A stretch of 64,000 bases of DNA from Rhodococcoides fascians A25f (GTDB taxonomy: Bacteria; Actinomycetota; Actinomycetes; Mycobacteriales; Mycobacteriaceae): contig NZ_CP049744.1 of assembly GCF_000760935.2 (NCBI RefSeq), positions 3,441,501 through 3,505,500 of the forward strand, read 5' to 3'. Numbering within the stretch: position 1 is the first letter of the stretch; every line of letters begins with the position of its first letter. This document shows, one piece after another, positions 39,684 to 49,445 of this stretch. A program made the translations under genes and the position numbers. The notes under the pieces were generated by a model that had not been told where the DNA came from, searched no databases, and saw only the letters and a program-made list of their open reading frames with translations.

Positions 39684-41005
39684 CCGGTGGTCGTCCAGGT
39701 CGGCCGCACCGGTTCCATGTCCGATGGTCCGTTCTCGGACCTGACCGCCAGGATCTGGTCGACGCCCATTCTGTTGTCGCGGAATGCCATTCCGCCGCCG
39801 ATGAGATACAGCCGCCACACGCGGGCGACCTCTTCCCCGACCATCGCCACCACATCGTCGAAGCGCGCCTCGAAGCGCTCGGTCCAGACGTCGACGGTTC
39901 GCACGTAATGCTCCCGAAGCGCGTGGATGTCGCGAACCTCGAGGCCGGCCTCCTCGATCATTGCGACGGTCCGCCCGACCGGGCGCATGTACATGTCCGG
40001 CGCGATGAACGATTCGATGAATGCTCCGCCGCCGGGGTTGTCGCCTTCCCTCCGCGACATCTGCTGGATCAGCACGCGGCCGCCGGGCTTGACGTTGGCA
40101 TGCAGTGCGGCGGTGTAGGTCGGGTAGTTCGCCTCCCCCACATGCTCGCCCATCTCGATCGACGCCACCGCGTCGAACGGACCGTCCGGAATCTCCCGGT
40201 AGTCCTGGATTCGGATCTCGACGTTGCCCTGCAGTCCCCGGTCGGCGATTCGCTTGTCGATGAAGGCCTTCTGTTCGCGCGAGATGGTCACTCCGACGAC
40301 CTGCGCTCCGTACTCCTGAGCCGCATGCAGGCTCAGGGATCCCCAGCCGCAGCCGACGTCGAGAAAGCGTTGCCCTGCGCGCTTGTCGAGCCCGATCTTT
40401 CGACACACGAGGTCGAGTTTGTCGCGCTGCGCGTCATCGAGGGTGTAGTCCGGCGCATCCGAGGTCCAGTACGCCGACGAGTACGCCATGTGCGAATCGA
40501 GGACCAGCTCGTAGAAGTCGTTGGACAGGTCGTAATGGTGGCTGATCGCAGCGCGGTCACGGAGCATCGAGTGCAGCCGCCCCTTCACCGAGGCCTGCGA
40601 CACGGGCGGCGGTAGTGGGCGGCCGAACACTCCGAGATCCTTTGCCAGCCTTGCCAACCGCAGCAGCGACGCCGGCCCCGGTCGGACGGCCGAGAGTCGG
40701 CGCTCACGCACCACGCCCCAGACGTGATCGAGAGCCGCGGCAAGATCCCCGTCGACGTCCAACTCCCCGGTGACGTACGCCTGCGCAGCACCGAGTTCGC
40801 CAGGGCTCCACAGCAATCGACGAAGGGCGCTGGGGCTCCGCAACAGCACTCTCGGTGCCGAGTCATCGCCTGCGACGGATCCGTCCCACGCCTGCAGCCG
40901 AACGGGAAGCGGGCCACCCACCAGGGGTTCTATCAACTCGGCAATCCGATGCGCGACACCGCCACTGCGATGGGTCCGGTCCACGGAAAGTGTCGAGGTG
41001 GTCAT
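39680..41005 (-). CDS. Cyclopropane-fatty-acid-synthase family SAM methyltransferase, paralogue 1
   Basis: 441 residues. HYDLSNDFYELVLDSHMAYSSAYW and the SAM loop FLDVGCGWGSLSLHA are the CFA-family signatures. The C-terminal lid has YLIGGGMAFRDNRMGVDQIL. CFA-family enzymes add a methyl group from SAM across a double bond of a lipid acyl chain; product type (cyclopropane, methyl or methylene) cannot be decided here. It lies downstream of the second paralogue, with 4-base overlaps on both sides. The ATG at 41005 is chosen from the coupling. Confidence 0.9.
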   Translation of the reverse strand: MTTSTLSVDRTHRSGGVAHRIAELIEPLVGGPLPVRLQAWDGSVAGDDSAPRVLLRSPSALRRLLWSPGELGAAQAYVTGELDVDGDLAAALDHVWGVVRERRLSAVRPGPASLLRLARLAKDLGVFGRPLPPPVSQASVKGRLHSMLRDRAAISHHYDLSNDFYELVLDSHMAYSSAYWTSDAPDYTLDDAQRDKLDLVCRKIGLDKRAGQRFLDVGCGWGSLSLHAAQEYGAQVVGVTISREQKAFIDKRIADRGLQGNVEIRIQDYREIPDGPFDAVASIEMGEHVGEANYPTYTAALHANVKPGGRVLIQQMSRREGDNPGGGAFIESFIAPDMYMRPVGRTVAMIEEAGLEVRDIHALREHYVRTVDVWTERFEARFDDVVAMVGEEVARVWRLYLIGGGMAFRDNRMGVDQILAVRSENGPSDMEPVRPTWTTTG

Positions 41006-42312
41006 CGGTTGTCCCTTCGGTCGAGCACGATCTGCTGAACATCGAGGTACCCGGATCGAAATCCGGCCTCCGAGTAGCACAGGTAGAAGTGCCACATTCG
41101 CGCGAACACCTCGTCGAAGCCGAGATCGGATGCCTCGCTGCGGTATTCACGGAATCGACTGTCCCACAGAGCGAGGGTTCGCGCGTAGTGGTCGCCCATG
41201 GACAAACGCTCGCGAACCCGAAGTGAGGTGTGCTGCTCGGTCACCTCCTCGATGGCCCGCACCGACGGCAGGAACCCGCCGGGAAAGATGTACTTGTGTA
41301 CCCAGGTGTACGTGTTTCGGGTAGCCAGCATTCGATCGTGCGGCATCGTGATGGCCTGGAGGGCAACCCGCCCACCCGGCGCGAGCAGCGCGTCGATCGT
41401 CTCGAAGTACGTTCCCCAGTACTGATGCCCGACGGCCTCGATCATCTCGACCGACACGATCGCGTCGTACTCGCCGTCGACCAGACGATAGTCGAGGAGA
41501 TCGATCTGAATTCGATCTCCGTAACCCGCAGCGGCACAACGCTTCCGGGCTAGTTCCTGCTGTTCGGTCGACAATGTCACCGACCGTACCGTCGCACCAC
41601 GAGCGGCCGCACGGATAGCCAACTCGCCCCATCCGGTGCCGATCTCGAGAACCCGGCTTCCATCGCCGACGCCCGCGCGGTCGAGAAGTCGGTCGATCTT
41701 TCGGCGCTGAGCGTCGGCGAGCTCCTCACTGTCGTTGCCGCTTCCCGCTCCGGCGAACAACGCACTCGAGTAGGTCATCGTCTCGTCGAGGAAGAGTTCG
41801 AAGAGATCGTTCGACAAGTCGTAGTGCCGTGAGATGTTGGATCGCGTGTTCTTGGTCGTATTCCGCTCGCTTCGTGGAGGTTTGGGGATATAGAGCCCTC
41901 GGAGGCGCTGCAAGGACTTGGGAATCAGCGACGCCATTCGCCGGGCGAATACCTCGAGCACGGCAGTGAGGTCCTCAGCGTCCCAGTCTCCGGCCATGTA
42001 TGCCTCACCGAATCCGATGAGTCCACTGTCTCCGACCCGTGCGGCGAAGTCGTGTGGCCGATAGACGGTCATCAACGGTGCGTCGGCCGACCCGGCCCCG
42101 ATCACTTCGCCGTCGGGCATCGCAACCCGGACCTGCAATCCCGCGACCGCACGACGGAAGAGGAAGTCGGCGACGGGCGCGGCGGCAGCAACCTTCATAC
42201 CATCGGGAACATGGGCGATCTGAGGCCAGACCCGCGGATCGACCGACGGGCGCGGACCGGCAGCGGAACCGTACGGGTTCGACACAGAATTGGATTTCGA
42301 CACAGTTGTCAT
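41002..42312 (-). CDS. ufaA1: Cyclopropane-fatty-acid-synthase family SAM methyltransferase, paralogue 2 (UfaA1-like)
   Basis: 436 residues. HYDLSNDLFELFLDETMTYSSALF and the SAM loop VLEIGTGWGELAIRA are present; the C-terminal MWHFYLCYSEAGFRSGYLD is typical of this branch. The location directly after DUF1365 is the order Rv0449c-Rv0448c-Rv0447c, so this is probably the UfaA1 orthologue; UfaA1 methylates unsaturated fatty acids toward tuberculostearic acid. Identity of the two paralogues is about a third at best by eye. The gene symbol is provisional. Confidence 0.85.
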   Translation of the reverse strand: MTTVSKSNSVSNPYGSAAGPRPSVDPRVWPQIAHVPDGMKVAAAAPVADFLFRRAVAGLQVRVAMPDGEVIGAGSADAPLMTVYRPHDFAARVGDSGLIGFGEAYMAGDWDAEDLTAVLEVFARRMASLIPKSLQRLRGLYIPKPPRSERNTTKNTRSNISRHYDLSNDLFELFLDETMTYSSALFAGAGSGNDSEELADAQRRKIDRLLDRAGVGDGSRVLEIGTGWGELAIRAAARGATVRSVTLSTEQQELARKRCAAAGYGDRIQIDLLDYRLVDGEYDAIVSVEMIEAVGHQYWGTYFETIDALLAPGGRVALQAITMPHDRMLATRNTYTWVHKYIFPGGFLPSVRAIEEVTEQHTSLRVRERLSMGDHYARTLALWDSRFREYRSEASDLGFDEVFARMWHFYLCYSEAGFRSGYLDVQQIVLDRRDNR

Positions 42313-43088
42313 CTGTGGGCCCCTTCCTTCTGAATTCTTCGTTCCCCCGGAGGGGCAGGTTTCTGCACGATCTTCAGACCCCGCGCCCAGAGCCGAATGC
42401 CTTGCCAGCGGATCTGTATCACCACTCGCAAGGGCGCAATCGGGATCTCCAGTGCGGTGCGCAGAATCGACCGCGTCGTCACCTCGCGTCGACGGCCGTC
42501 GACGGTCGCGACGAACGGAGGCTGACCGGGACGTTCGAGGACGATCGACAGCCGGAGCGCGGCGTCCGGCTCGGGCAGCTGCATGGAGTACTCACCGTCG
42601 ACCTCGTTGAACGGCGAGACGTAGAACTCCTTGGTCGTCCGTGCCGCGCCGCGGCGATCGGTGTGCAGCAGATACCGGTATCGCTCGCCGTAGGTGTTGT
42701 GCACCTCGGCCACCACGCAGCGGAGGTCTCCGTCGCGGTCGTGACACCAGTACACACTCAGCGGGTTGAACGTGTGTCCGAACACCCGGGCGCTGGCCAA
42801 CATCGTGATCCGTCCGCCGCCTAGATCGATACCGTTCTCCGCCAGGAACGCATCGACGTTCTGACGAATGGTGGCGTCGGGGTCGCCCAGGTGATCACGT
42901 GAGTCGAACGATGCCAGCGGTCGCAACATCCGCGGCAACTCGGGGAGCGCGTCGAGGTCGACGAACCAGCTGTAACTCTTGTACGAGAACGCGTTTCGAG
43001 TCGGCGCGCGTCGCACGTGATCGATCCGAGTGAGATACAGCGCCGCTCCGTGTGCGCGGGTGGTCGGCAGAACGGACGTCAGAGCCAC
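42309..43088 (-). CDS. DUF1365 domain protein (Rv0448c-like)
   Basis: 259 residues. The family signature starts YLTRIDHVRRAPTRNAFSYK, and HTFNPLSVYWCHDRDGDL with EVHNTYGERYRYLL follows. No known catalytic motif is visible. DUF1365 genes nearly always neighbour CFA-type methyltransferases, so a role in delivering or modifying the acyl chain is inferred. It overlaps the FAD oxidoreductase gene by 10 bases and the CFA paralogue 2 gene by 4. Confidence 0.88.
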   Translation of the reverse strand: MALTSVLPTTRAHGAALYLTRIDHVRRAPTRNAFSYKSYSWFVDLDALPELPRMLRPLASFDSRDHLGDPDATIRQNVDAFLAENGIDLGGGRITMLASARVFGHTFNPLSVYWCHDRDGDLRCVVAEVHNTYGERYRYLLHTDRRGAARTTKEFYVSPFNEVDGEYSMQLPEPDAALRLSIVLERPGQPPFVATVDGRRREVTTRSILRTALEIPIAPLRVVIQIRWQGIRLWARGLKIVQKPAPPGERRIQKEGAHR

Positions 43089-44350
43089 GTGGCCCCCACC
43101 CGTTGCGCAGCGCGCGCTCCGGACAACGCGCCGTCCTCGTGGAATCCCCAGCCGTGGTACGCCCCGGCGAACGCCACCGTATCGGTGTCCAATTCGGGCA
43201 GCCGACGCTGCGCTGCCACGGATTCGGGGGTGTACTGCGGGTGCTCGTAGGTCATGTCCGCGAGTACCGAGTTCGGGTCGATGCGATCCGCTCCACCGAG
43301 GGTGACCAGCATCCTTCGATCGGTGTCGTCCAACCGCTGCAACCTCGTCAGGTCGTAGCTGACCAGAACTCGATCGGGCCTGGCGCTACAGGACGGGAGA
43401 TGGTAGTTCCACGAGGCCCGCGCCCTGGTGTTCTTCGGCAACACCGACGAGTCCGTGTGCAGTGCAGTGTCATTGACTGAGTACGGCATCGCACCGAGAA
43501 TGCTGTGCTCGAGCGCGGTCGGTTCTGCGAGCATCTTCAGCGCGGCACCGGGATGGACCGCGATCACGGCGGCGTCGAACGTGCGGAGGTCGTCGCGACA
43601 GTCCCGGATCTGCACCGAGTCCGTGGACCTGTAGACCGCGCGTACCGGAGTATCGAGCAACACCTCATCGATGTGCGATGCAACCCGGCGAACGTATTCG
43701 ATGGACCCGCCCGTGACGGTACGCCAGGTGGGAGATCCTGTGACGGTGAGCATTCCGTGGTGCTGAAGAAAGGAGAACAGGTAGCGAGCCGGGTAAGCGA
43801 GCGCTGTGTCCGGATCACACGACCACACCGCCGACACCAACGGTGTCATGAAGTGGGATTCGAAGTATGCCGAGAAAGAATGGTCTTCGAGAAATGTACC
43901 GAGTGTGATCTCGGAATCCGCCGAGTCCGGGCTGTCCAGAAGTTCGGTCGCCAGCCGATGAAAACGCTTGACATCGAGCAACATCGACACGAATCGTGGT
44001 TTGAACACCGCCCTACGTTGCGCCAGGATTCCGCGCATGCCCTGGCCGCCCGAGTACTCGAGCCCGCACCCGTCGCAGCGCACGGACATGCTCATGTCCG
44101 AATCCTGGGTGGGTACGTCGAGTTCGGCGAACAGCCGAAGCAGCGTCGGATACGTGCGGTCGTTGTGCACGATGAACCCTGTGTCGACGCCTACCGGACC
44201 GTCGGGGCCGTCGACATAGTGCGTGTCCGCGTGACCGCCGAGGCGGGATTCTGCCTCGTACAACGTCACCGACGAGTTCTTCGACAGTGCGTATGCGGCC
44301 GTCAGGCCGGCGATGCCGCTCCCGACCACCGCAATACGACGGCGCGTCAC
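43079..44350 (-). CDS. FAD-dependent amine-oxidase-like oxidoreductase (Rv0449c-like)
   Basis: 423 residues. The Rossmann FAD site is VVGSGIAGLTAAYALSKN at residues 8-25, followed by YEAESRLGGHADT. The C-terminal FAD contact lies in FAGAYHGWGFHEDGALSGAR. The family includes desaturases and carotenoid-type oxidoreductases. In the DUF1365/CFA operon it could desaturate or reduce the methylated chain; the direction is not known. It overlaps the hydrolase gene by 4 bases. Confidence 0.88.
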   Translation of the reverse strand: MTRRRIAVVGSGIAGLTAAYALSKNSSVTLYEAESRLGGHADTHYVDGPDGPVGVDTGFIVHNDRTYPTLLRLFAELDVPTQDSDMSMSVRCDGCGLEYSGGQGMRGILAQRRAVFKPRFVSMLLDVKRFHRLATELLDSPDSADSEITLGTFLEDHSFSAYFESHFMTPLVSAVWSCDPDTALAYPARYLFSFLQHHGMLTVTGSPTWRTVTGGSIEYVRRVASHIDEVLLDTPVRAVYRSTDSVQIRDCRDDLRTFDAAVIAVHPGAALKMLAEPTALEHSILGAMPYSVNDTALHTDSSVLPKNTRARASWNYHLPSCSARPDRVLVSYDLTRLQRLDDTDRRMLVTLGGADRIDPNSVLADMTYEHPQYTPESVAAQRRLPELDTDTVAFAGAYHGWGFHEDGALSGARAAQRVGATWL

Positions 44351-45006
44351 GACTGCCTGCCCATGCAGTCGGCCTTGGTATCGGCGGCAATGCCGAGGAC
44401 GAAGTCACGCGTGGCCCTCGACCAGACCCGCGGATTACGGAGCATGAAATGCCCACCCGGAACGGAAAGGTAGCGAGCAGTCGCCCCTCTGGATGCTGCT
44501 CTCTCGGTCGCACGGCGCGAGGTTCTCGGATCGGTCCACTTGTCGGCAGTGCCGTGTACGACGAGTAACGCCTGGTGCGCGCCGAATGCGTCGGCTTCCA
44601 CACCCTCCGGCCACCACGGGGCCAGGGCCACCACACCCACGACAGAAGGATCGTCGACCAGGGCAGCGGCGGTGCGACCACCCATCGAATGGCCGACGAC
44701 CACCACGTGAACGTCAGGATGCTCGGCGCGGATTCGGTTCAGCGCCCAGCGGGCGTCCTCGACCGGAGACCGTTCGGGGGCGTTCCAGCCGCGGAACCGG
44801 TACTGCAATTGCTGCACCGAAATGCCGCGTTCGCGTCCCACGCGCCGAAGCATCCAGGTGAACGGCCACATTCGCAGGCCGGCCAGATGCCAGGGCCGAC
44901 TGCGCGCCCGGCTCACGTCCTTGCCGCCGCCGAGGACCAACAGAACCAGTGCAGGGTCGGACACCCGCCTGCCGGTGCGCAGTACTGGAGTCGGCTCGTT
45001 GCTCAT
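44347..45006 (-). CDS. Small alpha/beta hydrolase
   Basis: 219 residues. The nucleophile elbow GHSMGGRTAA is near residue 103, an acid in HGTADKWTDP and the late His in VPGGHFML complete a triad. It is a short, lid-free hydrolase of the dienelactone-hydrolase type; an esterase or thioesterase function is possible. It is the first gene of the run through DUF1295, with a coupled 4-base overlap to the FAD gene, which suggests a part in the lipid pathway. It is 120 bases downstream of ssrA. Confidence 0.8.
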   Translation of the reverse strand: MSNEPTPVLRTGRRVSDPALVLLVLGGGKDVSRARSRPWHLAGLRMWPFTWMLRRVGRERGISVQQLQYRFRGWNAPERSPVEDARWALNRIRAEHPDVHVVVVGHSMGGRTAAALVDDPSVVGVVALAPWWPEGVEADAFGAHQALLVVHGTADKWTDPRTSRRATERAASRGATARYLSVPGGHFMLRNPRVWSRATRDFVLGIAADTKADCMGRQS

Positions 45007-45083
45007 GCCGGTTATTCGGCACCGAGGCCGCTTCGGGTGGGGTCGGTTCGGACGGGGCGATTGTGACCTGTCAGACACAACGA

Positions 45084-45124
45084 AGAAGACCGGGCCGAGA
45101 GTGTGTCTCTCGGCCCGGTCTTCT
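45084..45124 (-). terminator. ssrA terminator
   Basis: An 18-base-pair stem pairs 45084-45101 with 45107-45124 around a five-base loop, with a GACCGGGCCGAGAG core. It starts four bases after the tmRNA 3' end and precedes the hydrolase gene, so it should end tmRNA transcription. Confidence 0.85.
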
Positions 45125-45128
45125 GCGG

Positions 45129-45496
45129 TGGAGCTGCCGGGAATCGAACCCGGGTCCTCTGCTGCATTGCCAGGGCTTCTCCGTGTGCAGTCCGCTATGT
45201 CTCTACTTGGATCTCCCGATCTCGCGAACAAGTCAGGATGACGATCCCAGCCACTGTTTGATGTTCCTCATCATCCCGCGGCCGGATGAATCGGTGAGCC
45301 CTCTAGCTGATGCCAGTACCCGGGCCGAGGGCAAGCCCGGACTGACAGACACGCAGTCGCTACTTAGGCAGCGAGTGCGTAGTCGCGCTGATTGGAATCG
45401 GCGCTTATAAGGTTGCGATGACGCTTACGGTGGTCTCTCGCCTGCACCGACACGCTTCCCCTGACTCAACATACAAAGTCGAAACCGTTCAGCCCC
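45129..45496 (-). ncRNA. ssrA: tmRNA
   Basis: 368 bases on the minus strand. The ends pair as tRNA-Ala-like acceptor, GGGGCTG with CAGCTCC, followed by ACCA; the T-arm is GGGTTCGATTCCC. The tag reading frame after the resume codon is GCC GAT TCC AAT CAG CGC GAC TAC..., ending in TAA, and encodes ADSNQRDYALAA, the actinobacterial degradation tag. tmRNA with SmpB rescues stalled ribosomes. smpB is about 2.4 kb away on the same strand. Confidence 0.96.
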
Positions 45497-45561
45497 GTAT
45501 GTTCCCGAACACTGTGTCCGGGCTGTTCAGTGTAACGCCTCGCATGGACACATTCATCCCA

Positions 45562-47034
45562 TTAACTTCTCGCACGGCGATCCGTGGCGTGCGATGCGGC
45601 ATCCGCGTCCACACGATGCACCACTGTGCGCAGCATTCGGCGCGCCACGACCAACCGTGCCGGCAGTGAGGCGTACCAGACTGCGCGACCGGCCAGTCCA
45701 CGCGGGAAGAACACCAACCGCTGCTCGATCGTCGGCTGCTTCGCGGTTCCCCCGACCGTGAGGTCCAGCCACGCCTCGCCGGGCAGCCGGGTCGAGGACT
45801 TGAGCCGGGTGGTGTGTTCGATGCCCGACGCCGACGCGTCGGGTCCGGTGGCGTCGCGACGCCAGCCGGTGAGCACGTCTGCGTCGGCCAATCGTTCCAA
45901 TGCAGGCCGGATCGCACTCGACTCCGCCGTACTTCTGGCGACCCGAGTGTCGGTGTACACCACTTCCCCGGCCCAATCCGGGTCCGACGGAAGTGGATCC
46001 GACGGTGCCGCGGTACCGGTGGCGTCGGTCCACCTCGTCTCGACCTCGCCGTCGTCGATCTTGCGCAGTGCCAGCCGAACCGAATCGCGGTAGCCCGTCA
46101 GACCGTTGTCCGGGCGGGGCACGACGGCGTCGATGTCCATCTCGTGACCGACGGCGTCGTACTGCAGCGATTCGATGAGCGGCATCGCCAGCCCGCGCGG
46201 AATGGGTGTGACCAACCCGATCCAGTGGCCGGCCAATCGCGGAGTCAGCACCGGAAGCACGATGATGCGACGCTGCCGCAGTCCCGCGACGTCGGCGTAG
46301 ATGTTCATCATCTCGCCGTACTGCATGACGTCCGGTCCGCCGATGTCGAAGGTCCGGGATTCGGCGATCGGTGCGCTCGCGGCCCCGATCAGGTAGTGCA
46401 GCACGTCGCGGACAGCGATCGGCTGGATTCGGTTGTGTACCCACCGCGGCGTGGTCATCACCGGAAGTCGGTTGGTCAGGTGGCGAATCATCTCGAACGA
46501 CGCCGAACCCGATCCGATCACGACGCCCGCCTGCAGCACCACGGTGGGAACGCCCGACTCGATCAGAATGCGTCCGACCTCGGCACGAGACTTCAGGTGG
46601 GGCGACAACTCACCGGTGGGCGGGTGCAGTCCACCGAGATACACGATGCGACCGACGCCGCACTCGGCAGCAACGGCCGCGACGTTCTCGGCGCTGTCGC
46701 GTTCGGTATCGGCGAAATCGGAATGGCCTGCGGTGCCCATGGAATGCACCAGGTAGTACATGATGTCGACTCCGGTCAGCGCCTCCTTCAGCGATTCCCG
46801 GTCGCTCAGATCACCGCGGACGATCTCGACATTCGTCGCCCACGGCACGTTGTCGAGCTTGCCGGGGGTGCGAGCAAGCACTCGGACCCGGTACCCCTCG
46901 TCGAGCAGACGCGGTGCCAGACGCCCGCCCAGGTATCCCGTTGCACCGGTCACCAGCACGCGGGGTGGGCGTCCGTCGTCCTGAACCACGGGGATGTCGG
47001 ACGGCGAATCGGAAGCTGTCATAAACGAGGTCAT
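45562..47034 (-). CDS. NmrA/extended SDR protein with DUF2867 domain
   Basis: 490 residues. The N-terminal Rossmann domain begins VLVTGATGYLGGRLAPRL and VEIVRGDLSDRESL near residue 70, typical of atypical SDR NmrA-like proteins. The C-terminal half (after about residue 310) is DUF2867, with EAWLDLTVG and YASLPARLVVARRML. The family is often annotated as a NAD(P)-binding epimerase-like protein of unknown substrate. MTSFMTAS at 47034 is chosen although the ribosome-binding site is close; an ATG four codons in is an alternative. Confidence 0.8.
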   Translation of the reverse strand: MTSFMTASDSPSDIPVVQDDGRPPRVLVTGATGYLGGRLAPRLLDEGYRVRVLARTPGKLDNVPWATNVEIVRGDLSDRESLKEALTGVDIMYYLVHSMGTAGHSDFADTERDSAENVAAVAAECGVGRIVYLGGLHPPTGELSPHLKSRAEVGRILIESGVPTVVLQAGVVIGSGSASFEMIRHLTNRLPVMTTPRWVHNRIQPIAVRDVLHYLIGAASAPIAESRTFDIGGPDVMQYGEMMNIYADVAGLRQRRIIVLPVLTPRLAGHWIGLVTPIPRGLAMPLIESLQYDAVGHEMDIDAVVPRPDNGLTGYRDSVRLALRKIDDGEVETRWTDATGTAAPSDPLPSDPDWAGEVVYTDTRVARSTAESSAIRPALERLADADVLTGWRRDATGPDASASGIEHTTRLKSSTRLPGEAWLDLTVGGTAKQPTIEQRLVFFPRGLAGRAVWYASLPARLVVARRMLRTVVHRVDADAASHATDRRARS

Positions 47035-47053
47035 TACCCCCGAGCGGTCCAGT

Positions 47054-47920
47054 TCAACCTGCGAGGGCAATCATCGCGATCGCGCCGAGCGCCAACGCCA
47101 TTCCGATCTTCTGCAGAGTTCCGACTCTTTCGCCGAGCATCACCATGGCGAGCAAGACCGTTGCTGCCGGATAGAGCGAGGCAATGACGCTCACCAACGA
47201 CAGAAGACCGTCCTGATAGGCGTAGATCAGGGCGGCATTGGCAACCACGTCGAGCACACTGACGAATGCCGCAAGTTTGAGCACGCTGCCGTGCGGGGGC
47301 GAGAAGTGCCCGGAAGCCAGAGCTACCACCCAGACCACCGCGGTTGCCGACGCACGCGACGCCGCGAGCGGCCACAGTCCACTGCCGTCGCCGATCCGAT
47401 GCAGAAAAATGAACGCGAAAGCGAACGTCACGCCCGAACCGACCGTCAACCAGGCCACGGTTCGGGTGAACTTCATCTCCCGACCGCCAGCCACTTCACC
47501 GGTCACCTCGTCCGGAGATTCCTTGCTGACCAGCACCACGGCCACCAGGGCGACTGCGATGCCGACGAAAGCGATGATGCCGGGACGCTCGCCCATCGAC
47601 AGCCCGACCAGCACCGGGATACCGGCGACCAGTACCGCGGTGACAGGCGAGACCACGGCCATCGGACCGGCGGCGAGCGCCAGATAGAACCACCACACCG
47701 CAACGCCGCCTGCGACACCCGAGGCCAGCCCCCACAACATCGCCGACAGTTCGATCGTGCCGCCGACGAACGGAGCCACGAGCAGAACGATCACCAGCGA
47801 CAGCGGGTACGAGACGATGACCACGCGCAGTGCCGCTACCCGGCGGGATGCGACACCGCCGACGAAATCGCTCACCCCATAGCCCACAGCAGCTACCAGA
47901 GCGAGCAGAACAGCGGTCAG
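47054..47920 (-). CDS. EamA/DMT family transporter
   Basis: About 288 residues with ten hydrophobic helices in two repeats of the EamA fold ([16 protein letters not shown] and a second half at [14 protein letters not shown]). The substrate is unknown. The obvious GTG start at 47887 removes the first part of helix 1. The in-frame CTG at 47920 overlaps the smpB TGA as CTGA, has AAGGG about nine bases upstream and gives [15 protein letters not shown], so that start is proposed. The interval given uses it. Confidence 0.75.
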   Translation of the reverse strand: MTAVLLALVAAVGYGVSDFVGGVASRRVAALRVVIVSYPLSLVIVLLVAPFVGGTIELSAMLWGLASGVAGGVAVWWFYLALAAGPMAVVSPVTAVLVAGIPVLVGLSMGERPGIIAFVGIAVALVAVVLVSKESPDEVTGEVAGGREMKFTRTVAWLTVGSGVTFAFAFIFLHRIGDGSGLWPLAASRASATAVVWVVALASGHFSPPHGSVLKLAAFVSVLDVVANAALIYAYQDGLLSLVSVIASLYPAATVLLAMVMLGERVGTLQKIGMALALGAIAMIALAG

Positions 47921-48390
47921 CGCATGCCCTTCACACGACGCCCCAGCTCACGAGTGACCTCGCGTTCGGCGGTGCGCTTGGCCAACGACTGTCTCTTGTC
48001 GTAGTCCTGCTTGCCCTTGGCCAAGGCAAGTTCGACCTTGACCTTGCCGTCGGAGAAATACATCGACAACGGCACCAGCGTGAGGTTGCCCTCTTTGACC
48101 TTGCTTGCAAGGCGGTCGATCTCGCGACGGTGAAGAAGCAGTTTGCGGTTTCGCCGCGGCGCATGGTTGGTCCAGCTACCGAGCGTGTACTCCGCGATGT
48201 GCAGTCCGCGCAGCCAGATTTCACCGTCGTCGACGGTCGCGAAGGCGTCGACCAGGGAGGCCTTGCCGTCGCGCAGACTCTTGACCTCGGTTCCGACGAG
48301 GGCAACTCCGGCCTCGAGGACGTCGAGTATGGAGTAGTTGTGCCGCGCCTTGCGATTGGTCGCGATGGCCTTGCGGCCCTTCTCTCTCAC
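47917..48390 (-). CDS. smpB: SsrA-binding protein SmpB
   Basis: 157 residues. The OB-fold core contains [37 protein letters not shown] and [16 protein letters not shown]. The basic C-terminal tail ([18 protein letters not shown]) mimics mRNA in the decoding channel. It binds tmRNA and directs it to stalled ribosomes. It is about 85 bases downstream of ftsX. Confidence 0.97.
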   Translation of the reverse strand: MREKGRKAIATNRKARHNYSILDVLEAGVALVGTEVKSLRDGKASLVDAFATVDDGEIWLRGLHIAEYTLGSWTNHAPRRNRKLLLHRREIDRLASKVKEGNLTLVPLSMYFSDGKVKVELALAKGKQDYDKRQSLAKRTAEREVTRELGRRVKGMR

Positions 48391-48473
48391 TGCAGGGCCC
48401 TTTCTCGAGCATTCGCCGCGTGGAGCGGTTCCACGGGCAACCGCTCCAGCATAGAACCGAACGACAAGCGAAT

Positions 48474-49379
48474 TTATTCGCGCACGTACAGGCGCAGCGT
48501 GATGTATGCCGTCACCGCTGCCATGCCGACTCCCACCAGCGCGAGGAACGGCGAGACGAGGAGGACGTCACTGTTCGAAATCCGGGCCAGAATATTGGCC
48601 TGATACACGTCGGACAGAACATCGTCGATGAACATGTTCTTCGCAGTGAACAGGCCGGCGATGGCGAGCGCGGATCCGATCAGGGCCGCCACCACCGCCT
48701 CGAGCAGGAACGGCAACTGGGTGTACCAGCGAGTGGCACCGACCAACCGCATGATGCCGACTTCGGTTCGTCTGGTGAACGCAGCGATCTGAACCATGTT
48801 GGCGATCAGGAGAATTGCGGCGATCGCCTGCACCGTGGCGATCGCGAAGGCAGCGTTCCGCACACCGTTGAGCACGCTGAACAATCGCTCGACCAGATCA
48901 CGTTGATTGAGCACGCTCTGCACGCCCGGTCGATTCTCGAAATTGTCGTTGATCACCCCGAACCGCTCGGGATCACTCAGGCGAACCTTGAACGACGCGG
49001 GAAAGCTGTCGGCACTGACCAGTTCGGCCAGCTCGGGCTGATCCTTGAACACTCGCTCGGTGGCGTCCTTCACCGCATCCTCACGATTGAGGTACTGCAC
49101 AGAGACCACCGATGGGGTGTTCTCCAGATCCGATCGCAGGGTGGCGCAGGTCTCCTGTGCGCAGTCGGCATCCGTTGCGGAGATGTCGTCCGTGAGAAAG
49201 ATCTGGACTTCCACTCTGTCGAGGAAGATCTGCTGGGTCTTTCCCGCCATCTGCACCACGAGCAATCCGCCGCCGAAAAGGCCGAGGGATATGGCTGTCG
49301 TCAAGATCATGGCGATCGTCATGGTGATGTTGCGGCGAAGTCCGGTGAGGACCTCACTGAAGATGAAACTTGCGCGCAT
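48474..49379 (-). CDS. ftsX: Cell-division membrane protein FtsX
   Basis: 301 residues. The first helix is [26 protein letters not shown], an extracellular domain of about 120 residues follows (with two Cys in [10 protein letters not shown]), and three C-terminal helices lie after residue 170. The last loops ([19 protein letters not shown]) match FtsX. With FtsE it couples ATP hydrolysis to activation of a peptidoglycan hydrolase; in mycobacteria the partner is RipC. It is 66 bases after ftsE. Confidence 0.95.
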   Translation of the reverse strand: MRASFIFSEVLTGLRRNITMTIAMILTTAISLGLFGGGLLVVQMAGKTQQIFLDRVEVQIFLTDDISATDADCAQETCATLRSDLENTPSVVSVQYLNREDAVKDATERVFKDQPELAELVSADSFPASFKVRLSDPERFGVINDNFENRPGVQSVLNQRDLVERLFSVLNGVRNAAFAIATVQAIAAILLIANMVQIAAFTRRTEVGIMRLVGATRWYTQLPFLLEAVVAALIGSALAIAGLFTAKNMFIDDVLSDVYQANILARISNSDVLLVSPFLALVGVGMAAVTAYITLRLYVRE

Positions 49380-49445
49380 CGCGGAATCCGAGCCCTTCGA
49401 TTCGTTCGGTCGAGAAGTCTGAGCGGTCCTGTCCGGTGGGCGGCG

